From CAJQQY01 sp964352225 (GTDB taxonomy: Bacteria > Bacteroidota > Bacteroidia > Chitinophagales > Saprospiraceae): a stretch of 11,997 bases of DNA. Positions 6,375 to 11,997 of this stretch are shown here, one piece after another. How positions within the stretch are numbered: position 1 is the first letter of the stretch; the number at the start of each line of letters is the position of its first letter. A program made the translations under genes and the position numbers. Below the pieces are notes generated by a model. That model saw only the letters and a list, made by a program, of their open reading frames with translations, ran no database searches and was not told where the DNA came from. The stretch covers positions 1 through 11,997 of the forward strand of contig CAYGRM010000202.1 of NCBI GenBank assembly GCA_964352225.1. Direction: 5' to 3'.

Positions 6375-8609
6375 CTATCCTCTTTTTCGCTTACTTCGCT
6401 TTTTCTTCTTAGGCGAATCCATTTTGATGATCTTGGCGTCCTTCTTTGGATGAACTAATTTCATCTCTTCTACAAGGTGAGTTGCCCCTGCAAATTTATC
6501 GACGATGAATAAAATGTATCGTGCATCCACCATGATATTTCTACAAATCGAAGCATCATAATTAATGTCACTCATCGTTCCTTCCCACACTCTATCGAAA
6601 TTTAATCCAATCAAATTTCCATGTGCATCGATTACTGGACTTCCTGAATTTCCACCAGTAGTGTGATTAGTTCCAAGGAAACAAATTGGCACTTTCCCAT
6701 TAGTATCGGCATATTGACCATAGTCTTTGGACTCATATAAATCCAAAAGTTTTTTAGGAATATCAAACTCATAATCACCGGGGATATATTTTTCAATCGC
6801 TCCATCGAGGTAAGAAACAGGATTGTAAGTCACAGCATCTCTTGGCGAATAGCCAGCTACCTTTCCATAAGTTACCCGCATGGTACTATTGGCATCTGGG
6901 AAGAATTTTTTCTCGGTGAAAACTTTCATTTGACCTTCCATGTAGATTCGCATGAGGTCGTTGATTTTGGTATTTAAGTTATTATACTGATCAGAAACGT
7001 TCGTCTCGTAATCTTCAGAAAGTTGTTTCGCTAACTGAACTAATGGATCTTTTTGCATAGATTCAATGGCCATTTTTGGATCAGCGCTCATCAATTTGAA
7101 CATGGCAGTTTGGTTGGGAACAAAAGATGATTCATAAAGTGATTTTGCATATTTATCAAAACCTCCATGCTTCTTTGCCATAGCGGCAAGGTCACCTTTT
7201 ACACCTTCAATGATATCTGCATTGACGTACATTTCCATGAGTGCAGCGAAAACTTTTTGATCAATCTCAGGTCGATAATTTTTATAAAAGTTATCTAAGA
7301 AAGGTTCTAATCTTGCTTTGAAACCATTGTAGCCAGCTTCTCCATTGTTCGCATATAAATTTTCCAAACGATTCATATAGCTAGCAATCGTCATGATTTC
7401 AATATTCCTCTGAACGATCTCATTATAGTAATCTCTCGTCAATGCATAGGGCTCAATTTCTTGGTGCAGCTTTTCAAAATCGTCTAACAATGATCCATAT
7501 TTATTATTCAAAGCACGATCAGCTTTGAGGCGAGTCATGAAGTCTTGTTCATATTTATGTTTCCGCCCCATGGCATCAGATTTTTTTAAACCTTGATTTT
7601 CACCAATCCATTTTTTCCAATAATTTGCAATTCTAGCATATTTTGAAGCATACTGAATTCTGATGGCTTCGTCAGAGCGCATAGCTGCATCTACGATTTT
7701 CAAAGCTTTATCTCGGATGGCAATTTTGGCTGGATTCAAAACATTCATCGTTTGTGCAACAGCTGAGGAGGGTAGGTATTGATTGGTTCTGCCTGGGTAA
7801 CCAAAAACTAAAGTAAAGTCCCCTTCTTCCACTCCGTCCAAAGAAACAGGAAGGAAATGTTTAGGTTTAAAAGGTACATTATCTATGGAGTAATCTGCAG
7901 GCATATTGTCTGGACCAGCATAAATTCGGAACAAACTAAAATCACCGGTATGTCTGGGGAAAACCCAATTGTCAGTATCTGAACCAAATTTTCCAATGCT
8001 TTCAGGTGGAGTACCTACTAATCGAACATCTGTATAAGTCATCGTCACAAACATGAAATATTGATTTCCTTTGAAAAAAGGTTTAATCTCAATGGCTTCA
8101 TGCTTAAGTGGTCGCATGCGTTTTTTGTAACTGTCGATATTTTTATCGATTTGTGATTGTCTCTCTTTAGTGCTCATTTTTTCGTTGACACCTTCCAAGA
8201 CCATGTTACTAACATCTTCGATTCGAACGATGAAAGTTACTTCCAATCCTTCATTTGGCAATTCCTGTTTTTTTGATTTTGCCCAAAAACCATTTTTTAA
8301 TAAATTATTCTCTACAGATGAGTGCGATTGGATTTGACTATAACCACAATGGTGATTGGTCAACAATAATCCTTCCGCAGAGATGATCTCTGACGTACAT
8401 CCTCCATTGAAGTGAACGATAGCATCTTTGAGACTTCCTTGGTTGACGCTGTAAATATCTTCAGCAGTCATTTTCATTCCCATGGATTGCATGTCTCCTT
8501 CGACAAGTGCTTTTAATAACTGTGGTAGCCACATCCCTTCACCTGCGTAACTTATTTTTAGAATAAAAATAAAACATAGCGTGAGTAAGATTCTTGAATT
8601 TTTCTTCAT
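6375..8609 (-). CDS. S46 family dipeptidyl-peptidase, DPP11-type (Asp/Glu-specific)
   Basis: This 744-residue exopeptidase has a signal peptide (residues 1-22, ending SYA) and should act in the periplasm, releasing dipeptides from peptide N-termini. S46 hallmarks are the catalytic His in LTNHHCGY (H87), Asp in HTGDFSLFR (D223) and Ser in TTGGNSGSPV (S655). The specificity position, 18 residues after the serine, is arginine (R673, in GLNFDRVWEG). In Porphyromonas gingivalis DPP11 an arginine there selects acidic P1 residues, while DPP7 has glycine, so I infer cleavage after Asp or Glu. The length fits the family (~700-720) apart from a C-terminal run of Lys and Arg (SPKKKKRSKRKRG). The family is characteristic of asaccharolytic and proteolytic Bacteroidota. 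The gene is convergent with the MobA fusion across a palindromic element and divergent from mgsA with 118 bp between them. Confidence 0.94.
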   Translation of the reverse strand: MKKNSRILLTLCFIFILKISYAGEGMWLPQLLKALVEGDMQSMGMKMTAEDIYSVNQGSLKDAIVHFNGGCTSEIISAEGLLLTNHHCGYSQIQSHSSVENNLLKNGFWAKSKKQELPNEGLEVTFIVRIEDVSNMVLEGVNEKMSTKERQSQIDKNIDSYKKRMRPLKHEAIEIKPFFKGNQYFMFVTMTYTDVRLVGTPPESIGKFGSDTDNWVFPRHTGDFSLFRIYAGPDNMPADYSIDNVPFKPKHFLPVSLDGVEEGDFTLVFGYPGRTNQYLPSSAVAQTMNVLNPAKIAIRDKALKIVDAAMRSDEAIRIQYASKYARIANYWKKWIGENQGLKKSDAMGRKHKYEQDFMTRLKADRALNNKYGSLLDDFEKLHQEIEPYALTRDYYNEIVQRNIEIMTIASYMNRLENLYANNGEAGYNGFKARLEPFLDNFYKNYRPEIDQKVFAALMEMYVNADIIEGVKGDLAAMAKKHGGFDKYAKSLYESSFVPNQTAMFKLMSADPKMAIESMQKDPLVQLAKQLSEDYETNVSDQYNNLNTKINDLMRIYMEGQMKVFTEKKFFPDANSTMRVTYGKVAGYSPRDAVTYNPVSYLDGAIEKYIPGDYEFDIPKKLLDLYESKDYGQYADTNGKVPICFLGTNHTTGGNSGSPVIDAHGNLIGLNFDRVWEGTMSDINYDASICRNIMVDARYILFIVDKFAGATHLVEEMKLVHPKKDAKIIKMDSPKKKKRSKRKRG

Positions 8610-8727
8610 TATAATTATTTCTATGGTTAGGTAAATTTCTTTGCTGTAAAAATAAAAAAATACGAATGGAGGGAGCTATTTTTGGGAAATATTTTAATCA
8701 GGAGTCTGACTACTATAAATAAGAAAC

Positions 8728-9090
8728 ATGAGAATAGCTTTAATTTCGCACAATGGAAAAAAACCAGAGATGGTGAATTTTGTTTTAAAAAATAAAAAAC
8801 TCTTCGAAGGAATAGAGTTGTTTGGAACCGGGACGACAGGGGGACATATCGAAAATGCAGGATTTAAAATTACCAAATTATTGTCTGGACCACTTGGAGG
8901 AGATGCTCAAATTGCAGCGATGGTGGCGGAGAAGAAATTAGATGCGGTGATATTTTTTCGAGATCCGATGGACAAACATCCACATGAACCTGATGTTCAA
9001 ATGTTGATGCGATTATGCGATGTGCACAATATTCCGTTGGCGACGAATCCTGCGACAGCGCAGTATTTGTTGGAGGGGATGGTTGAATGA
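8728..9090 (+). CDS. mgsA: Methylglyoxal synthase
   Basis: The enzyme converts dihydroxyacetone phosphate to methylglyoxal and phosphate in the cytoplasm, a bypass of lower glycolysis used when phosphate is limiting. The 120-residue protein covers the whole fold: IALISHNGKK (3-12), FGTGTTGGHIE (32-42), LSGPLGGDAQI (52-62), VIFFRDP (74-80), HPHEPDVQML (84-93) and IPLATNPATA (102-111). Compared with the E. coli enzyme, the catalytic aspartate corresponds to D59. D79, H86, D89 and H8 match the other conserved site residues. It is shorter than E. coli MgsA (152 residues), mainly from a missing N-terminal extension and a shorter tail. It is divergent from the S46 peptidase gene and convergent with the ndpA-like gene. 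Five bases after its stop begins a palindromic element that encloses a likely terminator. Confidence 0.95.
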   Translation: MRIALISHNGKKPEMVNFVLKNKKLFEGIELFGTGTTGGHIENAGFKITKLLSGPLGGDAQIAAMVAEKKLDAVIFFRDPMDKHPHEPDVQMLMRLCDVHNIPLATNPATAQYLLEGMVE

Positions 9091-9094
9091 AATA

Positions 9095-9303
9095 AACCCT
9101 CGACCCCTAAAGGGGAGTTTTGGGTTTCCCTTCGATTTGAAATTTGCTTTCATTGATTTAATAGAGTGCTATCATAAAAATTGGGGAACTATTTTTTTAC
9201 AAATAATTCCCCAATTCTTTTTTGGAAAAAAAATACTAAATCAATGAAAGTAAAAGATTCCTTCGAAGGGAAACCCAAAATTCCCCTTTAGGGGTCGGGG
9301 GTT
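9095..9303. repeat. Large nested inverted-repeat element between mgsA and the ndpA-like 3' end
   Basis: The outer arms 9095-9135 and 9263-9303 are 41-nt inverted repeats with two mismatches. Each contains the palindromes CCCCTAAAGGGG and GGGTTTCCC. After a diverged ~12-nt stretch the arms pair again: CTTTCATTGATTTA (9147-9160) with TAAATCAATGAAAG (9237-9250). A third hairpin, the terminator at 9179-9223, sits at the apex. The right arm overlaps the stop codon (9302-9304) of the ndpA-like C-terminal fragment. From memory, CCCCTAAAGGGG cores are common in Bacteroidota intergenic repeats. Confidence 0.8.
9179..9223 (+). terminator. Bidirectional intrinsic terminator for mgsA and the ndpA-like gene
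   Basis: AATTGGGGAA (9179-9188) pairs perfectly with TTCCCCAATT (9207-9216). On the plus strand it is followed by CTTTTTT; on the minus strand the same hairpin is followed by TTTTATG. This suits termination of both convergent genes. A second copy of this hairpin occurs at 9471-9507. Confidence 0.65.
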
Positions 9304-9451
9304 ACTCCATTTCTTCATTAAAATAAACCTTGTAAAAATACATTCCCTTGTCTTCGTCAAATCCTCTTTCCACTAAATCTTTCGATTCTTCAGGGTTGGT
9401 GAAATTCATTTTTATCGAAACTCCATTGTTGAGTTTGATATTATTTTTGAT
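9302..9451 (-). pseudogene. Detached C-terminal 49-codon fragment of the ndpA-like gene
   Basis: The minus strand encodes IKNNIKLNNGVSIKMNFTNP, continuing to ...YKVYFNEEME and a stop at 9304-9302. Its first ~36 codons repeat the visible end of the NdpA-like gene at 9638-9745, with three differences in 108 nt: one N/D change and two silent changes. Immediately upstream of the fragment is an in-frame TAA created by the junction with the terminator repeat, so it cannot be read from the main gene. It supplies the expected ending (14 residues) of the full protein. It is either a duplication remnant or the end of a second strain's gene joined by the assembler. Confidence 0.75.
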
Positions 9452-9453
9452 TT

Positions 9454-9537
9454 AGAGTGCTATCATAAAAATTGGGGAACTATTTTTTACAAATAATTCC
9501 CCAATTCTTTTTTGGAAAAAAAATACTAAATCAATGA
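9454..9537. repeat. Second copy of the terminator-hairpin repeat, ending at the gap
   Basis: These 84 bases match 9163-9247 except for one T fewer in the loop T-run. The copy contains the same AATTGGGGAA/TTCCCCAATT hairpin and ends with AAATCAATGA exactly at the N-run. The left junctions share TTGATTT (9153-9159, 9447-9453). The same heptamer occurs in the intact ndpA-like gene at 9739-9745. Confidence 0.85.
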
Positions 9538-9637
9538 NNNNNNNNNNNNNNNNNNNNNNNNNNNNNNNNNNNNNNNNNNNNNNNNNNNNNNNNNNNNNNN
9601 NNNNNNNNNNNNNNNNNNNNNNNNNNNNNNNNNNNNN
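9538..9637. other. Assembly gap of 100 N
   Basis: Exactly 100 undetermined bases. If the flanking tandem duplication is regular, the missing sequence corresponds to 9248-9345 (98 bases): the right half of the palindromic element and the last codons of the ndpA-like gene. A 100-N run is also a common scaffolder default, so its length may carry no information. Confidence 0.97.
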
Positions 9638-10631
9638 CCTTGTCTTCGTCAAATCCTCTTTCCACTAAATCTTTCGATTCTTCAGGGTTGGTAAAATTCA
9701 TTTTTATCGAAACTCCGTTGTCGAGTTTGATATTATTTTTGATTTTTCGTTTTGCATTGTTGATGGCAGCAGGAGCGATAGAAAATGCTTCTACATCATT
9801 GAGGGCGAAATCATTTCGGTAGTTTCTAAGTTCGGCAACGACTTCTGGTTCAGGAGCAACTTCTGTGGCAAATTCATCGAAGTTAAAAGTTTCATGCTTC
9901 GCAAAATAGTCCACCGAATCATTCATAAATTGAATTTGTTCTGCTTTGTCCATTTTAGGAGCTAAAATTTCTTTGGTAAAATTATCTACCATATCGAGGT
10001 AATTACTCGTATGAAAAAAGTCATCTTGCACATGAACTACATCCAAAAAGTCAAACAACCAATAAGAGGTATCGTAGTAATTATTATCGATACTCAATAC
10101 TCGGAATCCATCTTCTTGCTCCACATTTAGCAGCAAAACACCTTTGTCCATTTTTGCGACATTGATTCCACTTTGGAAATTCAACAACAACTCGCTGTCA
10201 ATATCATTGACTTGCATAAACTCACTTTTTCGCTCACATTTGAAAACACCAACGGCTTCTACCATTTCTTCTCCATACAATAATTCAGAAAAATGTACGA
10301 CGAAAACTTCTCCTGATTTGATGTTTTGATGCTTAGACTGATCGTAAAGGTGACGTGATATTCTTTGAGAAATTTCTAAAAAATTCTCCTTAGTGTCGAA
10401 GAATGATTTTGACAAATTAAACATAGTATTGGTATCATTCTCAGGAGCATTAAATTGGTAGGTTTCTTCCAATTTTTTGAAAGGAGATAGAAAGTATTTT
10501 AGCAGCTTATCTTCGATTGATGCACTTGGTTTATAAAGTACTTCCGAGAAGAAATTCTTTTCAGCTTTTGACTTATTTCCCACTTTGTGGATAGCCATTT
10601 TTTCTAGAACGATATTGGAAAAATTTATCAT
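9638..10631 (-). CDS. NdpA-family (37-kDa) nucleoid-associated protein, 3' end in the gap
   Basis: 331 residues are visible from the ATG at 10631. With the 14 residues read from the duplicate fragment, the full protein would be ~345 residues, the usual size for Bacteroidota members of the NdpA/YejK nucleoid-associated family (PF04245). Family-like blocks include the N-terminal INFSNIVLEKMAIHKVGNKS, LLKYFLSPFKKLEE (43-56), HQNIKSGEVFVVHF, AVGVFKCERKSEFMQVN, and AKMDKGVLLLNVEQEDGFRV, followed by SYWLFDFLDVV. Such proteins associate with the nucleoid; the detailed role in this phylum is not established. No signal peptide or membrane segment is seen. It is convergent with mgsA and preceded by a long gene-free region. 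The 3' end is undetermined because of the N-run, so an intact C-terminus is inferred, not seen. Confidence 0.85.
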
Positions 10632-11243
10632 GGTTGGTGGTATTTAAAAATGAGCACAATTTTAAGCAAAATTTAGCCATTCAAAAAATTTGGATATTCA
10701 TTTATTGATAATATTCAAATTAAAATAAATAATATTTGAAAGAATCGCTATTTGAGGTTCTAATATTTTAAATCGAGACACCAAAATTCCAAATCTACGC
10801 ATCTCCATAAATGGAGCCTTTCATTGAAGTTGTTTAAAAATATCGGTTCTTAGACTAATCCTGTGAACTTTTGAAATACGTTTTTACCACATAGGTACAT
10901 AGGGCAGCTAGAAAACTGTAATTGTTCTGAGGACTATGTTTTCTATGTGTCTATGTAAAAAATACTAACCTTATTTTGGAGTTCCTAAAATTCACGAGAA
11001 TTGTCTAAAAGCCTTTTTTATTAAACTTTATTTAATGCGAACCTGCGCTAAAAGCATAGTAAATATTGAGCTTCAGCTTTTTTTAATTCCAACCGAATGG
11101 TTGAAAAGAAAACAGAGCTTCGTCAATATTCACAAGCCTTCCAGCTCGGTTTCAGCAGATATTCTTAAACACCTTCGTTATTAGAACCAACGAGTTCAAG
11201 CACTTAGCACGTTTTTTTTTATGACCGAACAAAAAATGTTGTT
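10632..11243. other. Gene-free 612-bp intergenic region
   Basis: No plausible coding frame is seen on either strand. The part next to the ndpA-like start (10632-10800) is AT-rich and presumably holds its promoter, but only a near-match CTAAATTTTGC appears on the minus strand. A palindromic element lies at 10881-10961. A more GC-balanced segment at 11030-11220 has several internal pairings and ends in a run of T. It is described separately as a finding. Confidence 0.6.
10881..10961. repeat. Imperfect palindromic element of the ACATAG type
   Basis: The left arm TTTTTACCACATAGGTACAT (10881-10900, then AGG) is complementary, with small gaps, to the right arm at 10934-10961, which contains CTATGTTTTCTATGTGTCTA then TGTAAAAA. 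The motifs CACATAG and ACATAG occur on both arms in inverted orientation. No coding content lies inside. The sequence is unrelated to the other palindromic elements in the window. Confidence 0.55.
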
Positions 11244-11819
11244 ATGAAATTGAGTGCATTTAGTTTTATTTTAATGACCTGCTGGTTTTTGGCTTGTGAT
11301 ACACCGCCGAAGCGTTTAATGGTTCGCCCGCTTGATTCGGCGGGGGATTCGGACTCGATGTATTTTGCTATTTTCCCTTTTGAAACGCAACCTTCTTTGC
11401 CATTTGGAAAAAGAATTTTTTCAGAAAAAATTGAAGGAGGACTTCCTGATACTTTATTTACAAATCGAATCAGAATCAATGCAATTGATAAAAATGATTT
11501 AGATGCAAATACCACTTTTCCTGCGGTTCCTTTGGATGTTTTGATGCCTGATTCGGTGGCGTTGGGAAATGGATTTTATTATTTAATGGTTTTGAAAGCA
11601 AGGGAAGGAGCACAATTTTCGAGGATGCATATGGAAAAAGTGGAGAGCAATCATTATCAAATTCGAACTTATCAGCAAGAATTGGAAGGAATAGGAAAAC
11701 CTAAAAGTGACTATGAGGAGATGTTGAGATCATTTTATCCTGATAAAAAGGGAAAATTAAGATTTGAATATTTTTATTATGATTCCTTGTTGTTGGAGCG
11801 GGAGGTGGTTGTGTATTAA
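11244..11819 (+). CDS. Small predicted lipoprotein of unknown function
   Basis: This 191-residue protein begins with a short lipoprotein-type signal: MKLSAF..., a hydrophobic core, then WFLAC with C18 as the likely lipidated cysteine, followed by DTPPKR. The mature protein should be anchored in the inner or outer membrane facing the periplasm. I do not recognise a domain. The sequence includes FYYLMVLKAREGAQFSRM in the middle. A charged, aromatic C-terminal part (SDYEEMLRSFYPDKKGKLRF then EYFYYDSLLLEREVVVY) resembles the ending of a mixed alpha/beta domain. The lipobox is slightly unusual, with Phe at minus 3. No Shine-Dalgarno or clear promoter is visible. The T-run at 11211-11220 immediately upstream could end a separate transcript. 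The stop codon abuts and partly overlaps a 26-bp inverted repeat. Confidence 0.7.
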   Translation: MKLSAFSFILMTCWFLACDTPPKRLMVRPLDSAGDSDSMYFAIFPFETQPSLPFGKRIFSEKIEGGLPDTLFTNRIRINAIDKNDLDANTTFPAVPLDVLMPDSVALGNGFYYLMVLKAREGAQFSRMHMEKVESNHYQIRTYQQELEGIGKPKSDYEEMLRSFYPDKKGKLRFEYFYYDSLLLEREVVVY

Positions 11820-11936
11820 CGTGGTGGTCTGCTTTAGCTGACCTAGAATATATATATATTGTAGTATTAATGATTATGTTTTTTTGAAAAAATCGCTGTG
11901 CTCATTTTTTAGGTCAGCTAAAGCAGACCACCACGT
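11819..11936. repeat. MITE-like element with perfect 26-bp terminal inverted repeats
   Basis: Bases 11819-11844 (ACGTGGTGGTCTGCTTTAGC then TGACCT) are the exact reverse complement of 11911-11936. The 66-bp centre is AT-rich. Each arm also contains its own palindrome, GGTCTGCTTTAGCTGACC (GGTC-t-GCT-tt-AGC-t-GACC), so arms can fold alone or with each other. The first base of the element is the last base of the lipoprotein's stop codon. No transposase is present. The 3' arm is not followed by T, so it is not a standard intrinsic terminator. Confidence 0.85.
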
Positions 11937-11966
11937 GAGACTGAAAATCTTTTCAGGGAAGAATAG

Positions 11967-11997
11967 ATGGAGAAAATTATGATTAGTGATCCCCAAG
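11967..11997 (+). CDS. Possible start of a further gene (cut by window edge)
   Basis: An ATG at 11967 opens a frame beginning MEKIMISDPQ and running off the window. AGGGAAG lies about seven bases upstream, one of the few purine-rich ribosome-binding-like sites in this window. Only ten codons are visible, so neither the reality of the gene nor its family can be judged. A second ATG at 11979 is an alternative start. Confidence 0.3.
   Translation, partial: MEKIMISDPQ

Noticed and set aside
9020..9247. 75-codon plus-strand frame overlapping the mgsA 3' end
   Set aside because: It starts inside mgsA in another frame and continues into the palindromic element; no protein-like features.
9452..9652. 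Minus-strand frames reading through the N-run
   Set aside because: Undetermined bases are treated as open codons; the real downstream sequence is unknown.
11941..11956. CTGAAAATCTTTTCAG hairpin
   Set aside because: Seven-base AT-rich stem with a two-base loop and no T-tract; not supportable as a terminator or operator.

Overview
The window looks like the chromosome of a Bacteroidota (Bacteroidetes) bacterium, probably an environmental or metagenome-derived genome. The evidence is low GC, several TAnnTTTG-type minus-7 promoter motifs, a DPP11-type S46 peptidase, an NdpA-family nucleoid-associated protein of the Bacteroidota length, and few Shine-Dalgarno sequences. A run of exactly 100 N marks a scaffold gap. 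Most of the coding content is ordinary housekeeping. The unusual material is mainly between the genes.

Layout. Positions 1-328 (minus) hold the N-terminal part of an ECF sigma factor. Positions 329-681 hold no gene but carry a nested inverted-repeat element. Minus-strand genes for an outer-membrane beta-barrel (682-1989) and an RNase Z-like metallo-beta-lactamase protein (2063-2926) follow. Divergent to them is a DUF2459/TIGR02117 membrane-anchored protein (3089-3781), then an unrecognised 159-residue protein built from four ~28-residue repeats (3951-4430) with its own promoter and a clear terminator. Next come two molybdenum-cofactor genes on the plus strand: moaC (4508-4981) and a MobB-like/MobA-like fusion (5124-6269). 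Convergent to these is a DPP11-type S46 peptidase (6375-8609, minus). Methylglyoxal synthase, mgsA (8728-9090, plus), is divergent from the peptidase. It converges on an NdpA-like nucleoid protein gene (10631 down to the gap). The last complete gene is a small lipoprotein (11244-11819), and a new gene may begin at 11967.

The intergenic regions are crowded with palindromic, MITE-like sequences: 439-648, 4984-5107, 6271-6373, 9095-9303, 10881-10961 and 11819-11936. Most start within a few bases of a stop codon. One (9095-9303) encloses a probable bidirectional terminator between mgsA and the ndpA-like gene.

Around the gap, a ~294-bp unit containing this terminator and the last 49 codons of the ndpA-like gene appears twice in tandem. 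This is either a real microhomology duplication or a two-strain assembly chimera.

Functional links. moaC and the MobA fusion both serve molybdopterin cofactor synthesis (cPMP formation and GMP attachment). The other genes look independently expressed. I found no phage, CRISPR, transposase, rRNA or tRNA gene, and no obvious new multi-gene system. The best candidates for novelty are the tandem-repeat protein, the degenerate P-loop domain fused to MobA, and the palindromic element families.
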